Source: Nitrincola alkalisediminis (GTDB taxonomy: Bacteria; Pseudomonadota; Gammaproteobacteria; Pseudomonadales; Balneatricaceae). From it: a stretch of DNA of 64,000 bases. Position numbers and translations under genes: made by a program. Below the pieces are notes generated by a model. That model was given only the letters and a program-made list of their open reading frames with translations. It did not search any database and was not told where the DNA came from. Where the stretch lies: assembly GCF_009821115.1 (NCBI RefSeq), contig NZ_VYTY01000009.1:62001-126000 (forward strand), read 5' to 3'. Shown here one piece after another: positions 18,090-27,501 of this stretch. The first letter of the stretch is position 1; each line of letters begins with the position of its first letter.

Positions 18090-20042
18090 CTAGCGCAGAA
18101 TAGCCGGCAGCCAAAGTGGTAAAGGTTTGGGTTTACGAGAAGAAGGTGGCAATAATCGAACAACAAATGCGTCAGAGTCACCTCGATAGTATGGATCAGG
18201 GTTCAGGCGCAGAGACGCCTTACCCTCTTGCCAAAATGGAGAGTTGGTAATACCAACTATAATCGGATTTTCAGCCTTATCGAACGCAATTGACCAGGCC
18301 TCATCATCCAATAAGCCTCCCATATAACTTGACGATCGCGTGTGTCCCGCGGATGTCAGATGCAACCAAAAACCGTCACGCTCACCATTATAAACAGTAT
18401 CACGCCCCCTTACCGTCCAATACTCTGAAGATGTAACACCTACAATAAACAAATCACCCGCATAGGTAGACTGCAACGCCAATGGCACAATATGACTTCC
18501 TTTCCGCCCTAAATAGGTCCCCCAAAGCAATTCAGAGCCATTGTCATACATTTTCACCGCAAAGCCATCCTGATGAAAATCGGGCGAAGGCTCTAAACGG
18601 AGCATACTGGCACTGGGCTCATCCAAAGGGGGCATCCACCCGGCACCATCGTCCGCAACACTTCTGGTCAGCCCCACAATATTGAGCGTGTTCGTTAAAT
18701 CAAGATCGATGGCTAAGCAGTTATCAGACAAGTAAATCCTATCATTGAAAACAGGTGGCTGTTCTAAAAGTGACCCTCCCAAATAGGTTGACCAAATATG
18801 CTCGCCTTCAGAGTTGAGTGCCGCAACAAAACAGGTTTGGCCAAAAATACGACTCGTTGGTATACCGCCTTGTTTAAACTGTTTCAGATCAGTACTCATA
18901 CCGCCCGAAACCCAGTCCATTGATGACGTATTGCCAACGACATAAATCGTGCCTGAGACTGGACTCACTGCGATACCTTCAATGGTCTCATCATTTGAAC
19001 CACCAATATAGGTTGACCACAAACGATTGCCACTGGGAGAGATGACCTGAATATAGCCATCATACCCACCTTGATGCTCTGTTAAATATCCCCCCTGCGC
19101 AAGCTCTGGGCGCACTGTTCGCCCTCCCACAATAATTCTGTTCAACATGTCGACTCCGATTCGTCGACCCGAACCAACATAGGGTGAGGCATCGTCGCGC
19201 AGCCTGGCTTGGTTACCCCAATCGCTAAGCGAATGTGTCCAAAGCACCGCCCCATCAGGATCTAATTTGACTAGATCATAAAGGCCCATAACAAGGATAT
19301 TATGCTGAAAATCAACGGCAAGCCCTGTGGTGAACGCCGAGTTCTGAAGAATGCGCCCCCATACATAACGCCCTTGATCATCAAACTTAACAACAAACTG
19401 ACTGCCAAACATGCCTTCTTGTTGACGTAAATCATCTCCATCACCCCATGAAAAGGATTGGCTATGGGTATTCCCCGCAATAATAATATTTCCCTTGCCA
19501 TCAACAACCACAGAAGATGCAAAATCACGACCACTGCCGCCTAAATACAAAGGCCATTCAGAAGATAACGGTGCATAAATGGGTTGAGGTTCAGGTTCAA
19601 TGATGGGGGTATCTTCTACCTCACGCTCGCCGCTAAAGGTACTGCCTCCACTGCAAGGAAACCCAACAAAGGGGGTAAATGTGAATTGAGAACTACCCTC
19701 CATAGTGATCCAATCATCCGAAATTGTCGCCGAAACCGATATGTTGGTGCTGCCCTCATCCTCCGTAAACATACCTTGCCAAGTTAAATTCTGCCCATTG
19801 AGTGTACCCGTATATTCATAGCCGTCTGCATCTTTCACATTCAGTTGGTTTCCCTGCTGATCTATGTAAAAAATCATCGACTCTTGATAGATGGATCCAC
19901 CACAAGCACGCTCATCCACTGTTGCCCACACAAACCATTTGGATGAGTCTAGACTATTTAAAAGGCTGGCCGAACTTAGCGATGGTACGGCAAAGATTAG
20001 AAGACTCAAAAAACCTTGAGCAAACACGTTCTGACTTAACAT
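18090..20042 (-). CDS. Secreted SBBP beta-propeller protein with P-x-W-L C-terminal tail
   Basis: About 650 residues with an N-terminal signal peptide (ending near SSAS). The middle and C-terminal parts contain repeated SBBP-type units such as YLGGSGRDFASSVVVDGKGN, YIGGSNDETIEGIAV and YMGGLLDDEAWSIAFD, which form beta-propellers in extracellular proteins. The protein ends RKPKPLPLWLPAILR, one of seven copies of the shared tail. ATG 20042 with AAGGTG six bases upstream is the best start. It follows gspD and the IDPDD-repeat gene on the same strand, so it is probably co-transcribed with secretion genes. I infer a T2SS substrate; its ligand is unknown. Confidence 0.82.
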   Translation of the reverse strand: MLSQNVFAQGFLSLLIFAVPSLSSASLLNSLDSSKWFVWATVDERACGGSIYQESMIFYIDQQGNQLNVKDADGYEYTGTLNGQNLTWQGMFTEDEGSTNISVSATISDDWITMEGSSQFTFTPFVGFPCSGGSTFSGEREVEDTPIIEPEPQPIYAPLSSEWPLYLGGSGRDFASSVVVDGKGNIIIAGNTHSQSFSWGDGDDLRQQEGMFGSQFVVKFDDQGRYVWGRILQNSAFTTGLAVDFQHNILVMGLYDLVKLDPDGAVLWTHSLSDWGNQARLRDDASPYVGSGRRIGVDMLNRIIVGGRTVRPELAQGGYLTEHQGGYDGYIQVISPSGNRLWSTYIGGSNDETIEGIAVSPVSGTIYVVGNTSSMDWVSGGMSTDLKQFKQGGIPTSRIFGQTCFVAALNSEGEHIWSTYLGGSLLEQPPVFNDRIYLSDNCLAIDLDLTNTLNIVGLTRSVADDGAGWMPPLDEPSASMLRLEPSPDFHQDGFAVKMYDNGSELLWGTYLGRKGSHIVPLALQSTYAGDLFIVGVTSSEYWTVRGRDTVYNGERDGFWLHLTSAGHTRSSSYMGGLLDDEAWSIAFDKAENPIIVGITNSPFWQEGKASLRLNPDPYYRGDSDAFVVRLLPPSSRKPKPLPLWLPAILR

Positions 20043-20131
20043 CGTCAACACCTTTAGTTATTGCTCTTAATCACACCTCGTATAGACCAAGATTGCAAAA
20101 TCCAAACAATAGACGATCTAAGGCTCGATCA

Positions 20132-20668
20132 TCACTCTATCGCCACCCTTTCCCCGAGATGACCTGGGTTTGTAATCTCTCGCTCTAGGCTAAGATCATC
20201 AGGGTCAATAAACTCACCCACACGCCCAGGCGCTGTAATGGTACGCTGTAGCGATTCATCGTCTGGATCGATCCAAGTACCAATCGCCTCAGAGCGCGTC
20301 AGGTTGTATTGAAACGACTCATCATCAGGGTCAATAAACTCACCTTGTCTTGCCGAATCACTTGGCTGGATAACGCGATGATGCTCTAACTCCGCCAACT
20401 GAACATCTGGGTCAACTCTTTCAACTCGCGCATGGGACAAAGGGGTTAAGGTTTCTAAGCGAGGCGCTTCTGCAGAGCCACTACTCAGTACACCTGACAA
20501 CCTCTCAGAATCCATGGATCGATTTGAGTATAGTCCATTTTTGTCAATATCAACCACACGAGAAGAATCCTCTCGACTAAGGGCGGTATCGTCAGGGCTA
20601 AAAAGCCAAGCGACACCTCCCATCACTAAAACCACTAAGGCGACCATTGAGTATTTCAGTGCACTCAT
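20132..20668 (-). CDS. Single-span membrane protein with three IDPDD repeats
   Basis: I do not recognise this 178-residue protein. It has one N-terminal membrane segment (about 6-24) with a short cytoplasmic tip, so most of it should be periplasmic. After a polar linker come three tandem 21-residue repeats (about 109-171), GEFIDPDDESFQ, GTWIDPDDESLQ and GEFIDPDDLSLE, each followed by a T or I-T stretch. The acidic DPDD core could bind calcium or a partner protein. It starts 22 bases after gspD and is surely co-transcribed with it, which suggests an accessory role at the secretin. Confidence 0.75.
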   Translation of the reverse strand: MSALKYSMVALVVLVMGGVAWLFSPDDTALSREDSSRVVDIDKNGLYSNRSMDSERLSGVLSSGSAEAPRLETLTPLSHARVERVDPDVQLAELEHHRVIQPSDSARQGEFIDPDDESFQYNLTRSEAIGTWIDPDDESLQRTITAPGRVGEFIDPDDLSLEREITNPGHLGERVAIE

Positions 20669-20690
20669 CGCTTCTCCTTCTTAATAAAGC

Positions 20691-22838
20691 TTACTCAAAC
20701 ACCAAGCCCGACATTCGCGAGCGCATTTCTCGGCTCACATCACGAAGATCTTGCTCATTGGATAGTACACGCGGAGTAATCATGACCAACAACTCAGTTC
20801 GGTTAGTCGTATTGCCAGTTGCACCAAACAAGTTCCCCATCACAGGGATATCGTGCAAGATAGGCAAGCCAGAACGTGTTCTCGACGTGTTATCACGAAT
20901 CAGTCCCCCTAGAACAACCGTCTCACCCGAACGAATGGCCACTCGACTGTTAATGTTACGCTCTAAGAAACTGCGCTGTCCCGTGGCACTGTCTTGTTGA
21001 CCTACGTCCGTGACTGACTGCTTGATCTCCATATTGACCATGCCACCTGCATTCACCGATGGTGTCACTGACAGCATCACACCCGTATCTTTATACTGAA
21101 TTGACGAGGTGATGGTTCCACCATCCGTCACCGTCTGCGCTGAACGTATTGGCTGCTGATTGCCTACTTGAATCGTTGCCGTATGATTGTCCAGTACCAA
21201 GACCGATGGTGTTGAAATCACATTGACTAAGGATTTCTCTGCCAAGGCATTAATCACCGCACGAATCGCACCTGCCGGATTTGTGACGGTGAAGGAAAAC
21301 CCAGGCACTCTTGGCCCAATAGGATCATCCGATAAATTCAACAATGCGTTGCCTCGCCAGCCACTGCCTAAGCTTTCTTGCAAAAACCACTCTAAACCAT
21401 AGCGCAGCTCATCATTTAGAGAAACTTCAATGATACTTGCCTCAATCAACACCTGAGACGGCGCAATGTCTAACTTTTTCAAAGCCGCTTCAATTTTTCG
21501 AAATTCGCGGCGATTGGCATAAATCAATAAAGCATTGCTTTGTTCATCCGCAACAATTCGAACATTCTGTGCTAAATCGTAGTTGGTCGAGGTCGGCCCA
21601 GTAGACGCAGGCAATGCCGTTTGCGCACTCGCGCTTGAGCTACCTGTCGTACTACCGCTCGATATCGGATTTGATGAGGGAGGTGTTGCTCCTGAAGAAA
21701 TACGTGACGCGGTGAGATTAGGGGCCACCCCCGCATCAGTCATCTCAGCACTTCCCGGCGACGGCGAAAAGAGCTTACTCATCAGAGATGCGAGATACCC
21801 GGCCGAGCCATTTTGCACCGGATAGACAAACAGTTGCTGCTCAAACAAATGATCGGGCGGCTGATCTAAGCGCTCCATCCACACCTTCACCTGCTCCAGA
21901 TAATGTGATCTGGGGGTAACCACCAATAAACTATTTAAACGCTCTACCGGAATAACGCGAACCAAGCTCGAAATATTCCCATCTCCCAGCACTTCCTCGC
22001 CCATCAGCGCCTGCAGCATGGTGAACGCCTCTTGAACTGGCGCATATTGGAGCGGAAACACGCCGACCGACATACCTTTTAGTAGATCAATATCGAAAGT
22101 CGAAATAATCTCGAGCCAACCATCGAGCTGTTGGCGAGTTCCCGCCAAAATCAAAAGATTACGGCGGGGATCAACGCGCACAAATGCAGAGTCACTTGCA
22201 ACGGGCCCTAAAATATCGGCCATTTCCTGTGCGCCAATAAAGCGCAAAGGGATAACCACATTTGAATAGCCTGCATTGCGCTCGTTCGCGGAGGCAATGC
22301 CTGGCATTAAGCTCGACATGGAAGCGCCCGCTCCAACAAAATAACGACCATTATTGTCACGAATCATGACAGCGCCATTGGCCTGCAACAAGGACTCCAG
22401 TGTCGATAACAACTGATCTTGAGGAATTGGAGAGCGCGTTCGAATCGTGATATTGCCGGATAATGGATGTTCGATTACATAATCCAGCTTGAGAATCTCA
22501 CCGAGAATAATATGCACCACTTGGGTAATGGGTGCCTCTTCAAAACTCAAGCTGACATCTTCGCCAAAAAAACGCACAGGCTCTGATGACGATGGCGCTC
22601 GGACGACCTGATCATTGCCTTTGTATAACTGTGGAAGGGTTGGCGTAATTGATTCAGACTCTTTATCAGAACTCGTGGAATAACGTCCCTCTTGACTCGG
22701 TGACATCAACACTGGCTCTGTCATGAGTACAGGTACTGGATCAGAAACCGGTTTAAGTGTTGGTGATTGGCAAGCACTTAAGAAAAAACTCCCAAGAATA
22801 GGGACCCAAATAGACGTATTCCTAGCCATTAACTTCAC
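20691..22838 (-). CDS. gspD: Type II secretion system secretin GspD
   Basis: The outer-membrane channel of the T2SS, 715 residues. The N-terminus ends in a lipobox, FFLSAC (Cys23), so this secretin appears to be a lipoprotein. A long linker is followed by the N0 domain (about 90-165) and N1-N3 domains (190-470) with typical RFIGAQEMADILGP and VDPRRNLLILAG. A Ser/Thr/Pro-rich insert near 370-420 precedes the conserved secretin core: NVISTPSVLVLDNHTATIQVG, SGETVVLGGLIRD and VPVMGNLFG. The gene stands apart from the gspE-to-gspC-like cluster, separated by a tailed adhesin gene and a terminator, so it has its own promoter. Confidence 0.95.
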   Translation of the reverse strand: MKLMARNTSIWVPILGSFFLSACQSPTLKPVSDPVPVLMTEPVLMSPSQEGRYSTSSDKESESITPTLPQLYKGNDQVVRAPSSSEPVRFFGEDVSLSFEEAPITQVVHIILGEILKLDYVIEHPLSGNITIRTRSPIPQDQLLSTLESLLQANGAVMIRDNNGRYFVGAGASMSSLMPGIASANERNAGYSNVVIPLRFIGAQEMADILGPVASDSAFVRVDPRRNLLILAGTRQQLDGWLEIISTFDIDLLKGMSVGVFPLQYAPVQEAFTMLQALMGEEVLGDGNISSLVRVIPVERLNSLLVVTPRSHYLEQVKVWMERLDQPPDHLFEQQLFVYPVQNGSAGYLASLMSKLFSPSPGSAEMTDAGVAPNLTASRISSGATPPSSNPISSGSTTGSSSASAQTALPASTGPTSTNYDLAQNVRIVADEQSNALLIYANRREFRKIEAALKKLDIAPSQVLIEASIIEVSLNDELRYGLEWFLQESLGSGWRGNALLNLSDDPIGPRVPGFSFTVTNPAGAIRAVINALAEKSLVNVISTPSVLVLDNHTATIQVGNQQPIRSAQTVTDGGTITSSIQYKDTGVMLSVTPSVNAGGMVNMEIKQSVTDVGQQDSATGQRSFLERNINSRVAIRSGETVVLGGLIRDNTSRTRSGLPILHDIPVMGNLFGATGNTTNRTELLVMITPRVLSNEQDLRDVSREMRSRMSGLVFE

Positions 22839-22929
22839 TATTACCCTGAATATTTGCCCGAATGAACATTGAGCCGCTTTAATCCTAAAGCATCAACAGC
22901 AAGAGTGTATCGAAATGCTTCATGAACTG

Positions 22930-22961
22930 CCACGACTAAACGGCTTCGCCCTTAGTCGTGG
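22930..22961. repeat. 10-bp hairpin between the adhesin terminator and gspD
   Basis: CCACGACTAA (22930-22939) and TTAGTCGTGG (22952-22961) form a perfect stem with a 12-base loop. Such hairpins occur at ends of IS200/IS605 elements and as REP-type sequences, but no transposase remnant is seen. It has no T-run and is not an obvious terminator. Confidence 0.5.
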
Positions 22962-22969
22962 GATGTTTT

Positions 22970-23022
22970 AACAAATAAAAAGAAACGCCTCTTCTACACA
23001 AACGAACCGATAGAAGAGGCGT
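22970..23022 (-). terminator. Rho-independent terminator of the GLUG-repeat gene
   Basis: A perfect 12-bp stem, ACGCCTCTTCTA (22985-22996) with TAGAAGAGGCGT (23011-23022), is followed on the minus strand by TTTCTTTTTATTT. It separates the adhesin gene from gspD. Confidence 0.88.
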
Positions 23023-23040
23023 ACACCTACACATCACACA

Positions 23041-26000
23041 CTACTGAATGAGCAACCAAACGGGTAACCCACCGCGTCTTGAACGCTGTTGGTCTGGATC
23101 ACGCAAATACGGATACCCCTGAGCGGCCTGTTTCACGTCATTGCGCCAGGTTTTGCTAAAATCCCATCCTTGATAAACCCCTTGGGCATAAGGCCAAGTC
23201 ATTGCGGCAGTCGAATAACCTGTCCCACCCGCACTGACTGACACAGTTGATGACTCTGTATCCCAATAACTATCACTAACGACTGGGCAACCATAAAAAC
23301 ACCCTGATGCGCCGACCAAACCACCCACTTGCACAGATGCCTCGTTGAGTGCCAAGACCTGACCCGCACTGTAGGCACGTCTTAATTGAGCCGAACCTGA
23401 GTTAATTGAGCCTAAAAGCCCTCCAATGTAACCTGCCCCGCGAACTCGGGCATGACTATAGCTGTCTTCAGTGAGTCCCCCGCTTTGCATCCCCTGAAGT
23501 CCACCCACGTATGCCGCACCCGACAATTCACCAGTTGAAAACGCCATACGAACATGAGTACTACCACTGTTGCCGACAAGGCCGCCTATATAATTGTAAC
23601 CACGCACCCTCACCTGAGAACGGACATTAGCGACACTGACATTTTGGGTCATTTCACCCGCGATACCACCCACAGAATGACGTCCTGAAAGATCACCCTC
23701 GACTCGAATTCGATGAATAACCGTTGCGTTTGCCCGACCAACAAGGGCACCTGTGTAACTAGAGCCATATACATTGACGGATTTCAACGATACGCGGCTG
23801 AGTTCAGCCCCTTCGTTGGTACGACCAAAGAGCCCTTGATCATTTTTTCCAGGGCGATTAATCACCAAGTTCTCTAAAGCAAATCCGTTGCCATCAAAGG
23901 AACCCACAAACATCTGCTCCTGAGTACCTACAGGTAACCAGCCTTCTCCCATGTTCCACACAACCGAATCAGCAAGATCGATATTGGCCATTAAGCGATA
24001 ATGCGCATTTACATTTAACCGCATTGCATTGAGCTCATGTCGGTTGTGAATTAAATACGGATCAAGGCGTGTGCCTGAGCCACTCAAATCAGACAGCGAA
24101 CGTTCTTCGGGATGAGTATAAACCGACAAATCCTGAAAGACAGGGGATGCATTCATCTGATCTGGAAGCATCCAAACTAAGTTAAAATTAAAACGTTGGA
24201 ATGTTTCAGCCATGGACATTTCAGCCGATGAGCGCCCTATGCCCATGCTACTCTCGACTTGACCGGATTTTTCAATATCCCAATAGCTATCCTCAACCTC
24301 ACCTACACCGTAGAGTGCAATGCGTGTGCCTATCAAACCACCGGTTGTCTCACTGTGTGCTGGGTCGCCCATAACAGAGCCATTACTGTAGGTTCTAAAG
24401 ACAAGGGAACCTCCCCCATAGGTTGACCCCATTAGGCCACCGACCTGTTGCAGGCCTTTCACATCCGAAGAGCTATAGCTATCAGCGGTCAAACCACCTT
24501 GTAATTGCCCCAATAAGCCACCGACATTCTGATCTCCACGAACGGCCCCCTGACTGTAGGTGTAAATCATAGAGATATTATGAGTTACCCCTGCAAACCC
24601 TCCAACATGATTAAACCCTTTAGCGGACACATCACTGCCAACATATACGAGACGACTGTTTGAATAAATCCGACCCGAAACACCACCCACTTGGTTACGT
24701 CCGGAGACTTCGCCACTGACAACAGCCCTGTCAATATCGACACCAACTGCGCGCCCCACTAAGATGCCGACCTCATCACCGCCATACACATTCGCATCTA
24801 ACACACTTAGGTTAGTCACCACCGCACCTTCGGCAGTCTGACCAAGCAAACCTTGGACATGAGATGTAGGACGATTAATCACTAGATTACGAATGGCATG
24901 ACCAGCCCCGTCCAGTACTCCAACAAAAGGTGCATCGGAAGAGCCAATAGGTAACCAACCCGCACCGTATTCCCACACAACACTGTCAATCAAGTTGATT
25001 TCGTTCATTAATTGATAATGTGCACTGGGATTCATACGCATCGCATTTAACTCGCCAGCGCTGTAAATCAAATAGGGTGACTCCGCTGTCCCCTGACCTT
25101 GCAAGGACTCTAACAGTACGCGCTCAGGTTGTGAGTACTGACGTAAACTCTGAAAAGTGGGGTAAGACTCGCCTTGCATTGACCACACAGTGCGGAAATT
25201 AAAATTGATAAAGGTTTCAGCCTGCTGCATTTGCAGGGTGGACTTTGCAACACCGCCATCACTGTTATTGACGCCCGCAGTCTCTTGATTCCAAAACGAA
25301 TCAACCACGACTGGAACACCATACAAAGCAACACGCTGAGCAATCAACCCACCTAAATCATCGCCCTCGGAATCAATTGATCCAGCACTGTATGACTTGA
25401 CTATCGCAGCTCCTCCACCATAGGCCATTGCAATGAGTCCACCGACAATATTGCCCCCACTAACCTGCGCATGACTAAAACTGTCGAATGTAGCGCCTGA
25501 TTGTTGCTGGCCTAACAAGCCACCCGCATACGAGTGACTGCCCAACACCTGCCCTCTTGCGCTTCCATACCGCAGAGTTGTGCTTTGAGTAATGCCCGCT
25601 AAACCGCCCACTGTTTGATAGCCAGACACAACTCCATCAGACTCCGCTGATCGAACCTGACACGCATAAAGCCAACCAGCCAAACCACCGACATACATAT
25701 ATCCACTCACATTGGTGGCCGATACAGACACGTTTTCCATAACACATTGAGTCGCATAACCGACCAATGCCCCTGCATAACTCCTGGCTTGAATCGAGAC
25801 ATTCTGTAAATGTAAATTCTTAACGCTGCCGCCGCTAATATAACCAAACAAGCCTTGATAGTGTTCATTGGGCCGTTGCAGGGTTAATCCAAGAATACGA
25901 TTACCGCCACCGTCATATACACCGCTAAAACGCTCATTGACATGAGAACTGCCAATAGCAGACCAAGACTGTCCCGAGAGATTAATATCACTTATCTGGC

Positions 26001-26205
26001 GAAAATGTGCACTTAAATGATTCCTGACCTGATTAAGATCAGATGCCGTGGCAACTAAATACGGATTGGCTTCAGTTCCATCTCCGCCTGAAAACTGTGC
26101 ATTCACTGGGGCGCTCATCAACACCAAAATGATCAGAAGTACACTCAACACAGACCGATGCATTTTGCTGCAGATGAAACGATAAAAAGCAGTCACGCTA
26201 TTCAT
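23041..26205 (-). CDS. Secreted GLUG-repeat adhesin-like protein with P-x-W-L tail
   Basis: A 1054-residue protein with a signal peptide (cleavage near VNA-Q). It contains three large super-repeats of roughly 340-360 residues, each opening with a G-x-GT-x-x-x-PYL-I block (about 40, 370 and 710) and filled with GLUG-type units such as GGLAGWLY, VGGLLGQLQGG and IGGLVGNSG. Such repeats form beta-helix-like shafts in bacterial adhesins. Each super-repeat ends in a DSYWD or DSFWN motif. The C-terminus is RSRRGGLPVWLLIQ, the shared tail. ATG 26205 has GAGGAG upstream. The gene sits between the gspE-to-gspC-like cluster and gspD and has its own terminator, so it is a strong T2SS cargo candidate. Confidence 0.85.
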   Translation of the reverse strand: MNSVTAFYRFICSKMHRSVLSVLLIILVLMSAPVNAQFSGGDGTEANPYLVATASDLNQVRNHLSAHFRQISDINLSGQSWSAIGSSHVNERFSGVYDGGGNRILGLTLQRPNEHYQGLFGYISGGSVKNLHLQNVSIQARSYAGALVGYATQCVMENVSVSATNVSGYMYVGGLAGWLYACQVRSAESDGVVSGYQTVGGLAGITQSTTLRYGSARGQVLGSHSYAGGLLGQQQSGATFDSFSHAQVSGGNIVGGLIAMAYGGGAAIVKSYSAGSIDSEGDDLGGLIAQRVALYGVPVVVDSFWNQETAGVNNSDGGVAKSTLQMQQAETFINFNFRTVWSMQGESYPTFQSLRQYSQPERVLLESLQGQGTAESPYLIYSAGELNAMRMNPSAHYQLMNEINLIDSVVWEYGAGWLPIGSSDAPFVGVLDGAGHAIRNLVINRPTSHVQGLLGQTAEGAVVTNLSVLDANVYGGDEVGILVGRAVGVDIDRAVVSGEVSGRNQVGGVSGRIYSNSRLVYVGSDVSAKGFNHVGGFAGVTHNISMIYTYSQGAVRGDQNVGGLLGQLQGGLTADSYSSSDVKGLQQVGGLMGSTYGGGSLVFRTYSNGSVMGDPAHSETTGGLIGTRIALYGVGEVEDSYWDIEKSGQVESSMGIGRSSAEMSMAETFQRFNFNLVWMLPDQMNASPVFQDLSVYTHPEERSLSDLSGSGTRLDPYLIHNRHELNAMRLNVNAHYRLMANIDLADSVVWNMGEGWLPVGTQEQMFVGSFDGNGFALENLVINRPGKNDQGLFGRTNEGAELSRVSLKSVNVYGSSYTGALVGRANATVIHRIRVEGDLSGRHSVGGIAGEMTQNVSVANVRSQVRVRGYNYIGGLVGNSGSTHVRMAFSTGELSGAAYVGGLQGMQSGGLTEDSYSHARVRGAGYIGGLLGSINSGSAQLRRAYSAGQVLALNEASVQVGGLVGASGCFYGCPVVSDSYWDTESSTVSVSAGGTGYSTAAMTWPYAQGVYQGWDFSKTWRNDVKQAAQGYPYLRDPDQQRSRRGGLPVWLLIQ

Positions 26206-26383
26206 AACGACTCCTCAGGAAGGGCTCAACCTCCCTTCTCTTATCTGATCTTGTGACATCGTTTTATTTTTCTTGCGTGCGAATGCGTTGACACATCTTC
26301 ACTAGATGTCACTACATTAAAATCATCTAATGATTCGTTTTAAGCGTAAGACGGGCTGGTGAATAGCGCAAATAACACTGAAA

Positions 26384-26953
26384 TCATTTGAGTGTTTGCT
26401 GACTTGGGTCAAGATTTGTGGCCGGAAAACGGCCTTCTCCGATAAAATAAGGCAGTTCAACAAAATGGTTTAAGGGCGTGTTAAGCGGGTCAGATAGAGC
26501 AGGCATTGAACCAAACATGGCCCCTCTCTCATCCACATGCAACAACTCCCAATCACCTATATGTTCACCCACTCTGAGACGCCCCGACATTTTTTCATAC
26601 TCATAAATCACACCTGAGTATTCTGCATTCTGAAAAACGCCTCTAAGGATGAATCCATCTAAAAAATCGGCTGTCAACAAGACCTCAGGTGCTGGCAGAA
26701 ACACAGGGACTTCTTCGATCTCGACCGTCACAGATTCAGGACGGGGCCAAAACAAAGGCCGTATCGTTAACGTATTTGAGGGCAGGGTTGATCTTTGAGG
26801 ACTCAAATCAACCGCCTTAGGAAAGCTCGGTAGCTGTGCCTCAGGTAAAGTCATTTTATGCAATGCCTGCCATTGAAAGCCTGCCAACCCAACCAAGCCT
26901 AACGTCAATGCAAAGCACACAGTAAACGTAACGTTTAGTAGAGGATGCCTCAT
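26384..26953 (-). CDS. Short GspC/GspN-like T2SS inner-membrane protein
   Basis: A 189-residue protein with an N-terminal membrane segment (about 8-27), a proline-rich linker and a periplasmic domain. The block FILRGVFQNAEYSGVIYEYE followed by RLRVGEHIGDWELLHVDERGAMF (about 98-145) resembles the homology region of GspC (or PilP), which binds the secretin N0 domain. It lacks a PDZ domain and is last in the cluster, whereas gspC is usually first. The ATG overlaps the gspM stop as ATGA. It could instead be annotated gspN. I infer that it links the inner-membrane platform to GspD. Confidence 0.65.
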   Translation of the reverse strand: MRHPLLNVTFTVCFALTLGLVGLAGFQWQALHKMTLPEAQLPSFPKAVDLSPQRSTLPSNTLTIRPLFWPRPESVTVEIEEVPVFLPAPEVLLTADFLDGFILRGVFQNAEYSGVIYEYEKMSGRLRVGEHIGDWELLHVDERGAMFGSMPALSDPLNTPLNHFVELPYFIGEGRFPATNLDPSQQTLK

Positions 26954-27501
26954 GCTAACCACCGTAAAGACACAAAACGTATTTGCACAGTCAACCGATT
27001 CCCTGAACGATTGGCTCCCATCGGTTGAACAGCCAAAGACTCAATCCAAATTTTTGGCGACTCTTCTTCTAAGCGCTTTAATAAGGTCTCCAGCCCCTCT
27101 ATATCGAGCTCAGCACGAATATGCACACGAACCTGCTCAAAACCACCCAACGCCTGGGTTGGCATAATCTGAACACCCAAAATATCCCCTTCAACCGCTT
27201 GAAAAACCGCGCGTACTTTTTGCTGTAACTGAGCGGCAACATTCAAATCATCAACGGTACGCGGGTAAACAAGACTGTGCATGAAGCGCTCAGTCTCATG
27301 TGTCTGTGCTTCAATTAATGGCCCTGCCTCAACGAAGCCTTGCAAACGGGCAACACGTTCGGAGACTGTATGTATTTGATCGCCATATGCTTTATAGACC
27401 GCATAAACACCCGAGACATACACTGCGTAGACAAGCACAAGCAGCACCCCAATCGTGCTCAATAGACCCAGCCGTTGTATATTCGATACATTCCAGTTCA
27501 A
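26950..27501 (-). CDS. gspM: T2SS inner-membrane platform protein GspM
   Basis: A 183-residue bitopic protein with a membrane segment at about 15-35 and a periplasmic domain with coiled-coil then ferredoxin-like pattern (LDIEGLETLLKRLEEESPKI), as in GspM/PilO. It is coupled to gspL by an ATGA overlap and to the next gene by another. It is expected to pair with GspL. Assignment relies on topology and gene order as much as sequence. Confidence 0.82.
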   Translation of the reverse strand: MNWNVSNIQRLGLLSTIGVLLVLVYAVYVSGVYAVYKAYGDQIHTVSERVARLQGFVEAGPLIEAQTHETERFMHSLVYPRTVDDLNVAAQLQQKVRAVFQAVEGDILGVQIMPTQALGGFEQVRVHIRAELDIEGLETLLKRLEEESPKIWIESLAVQPMGANRSGNRLTVQIRFVSLRWLA

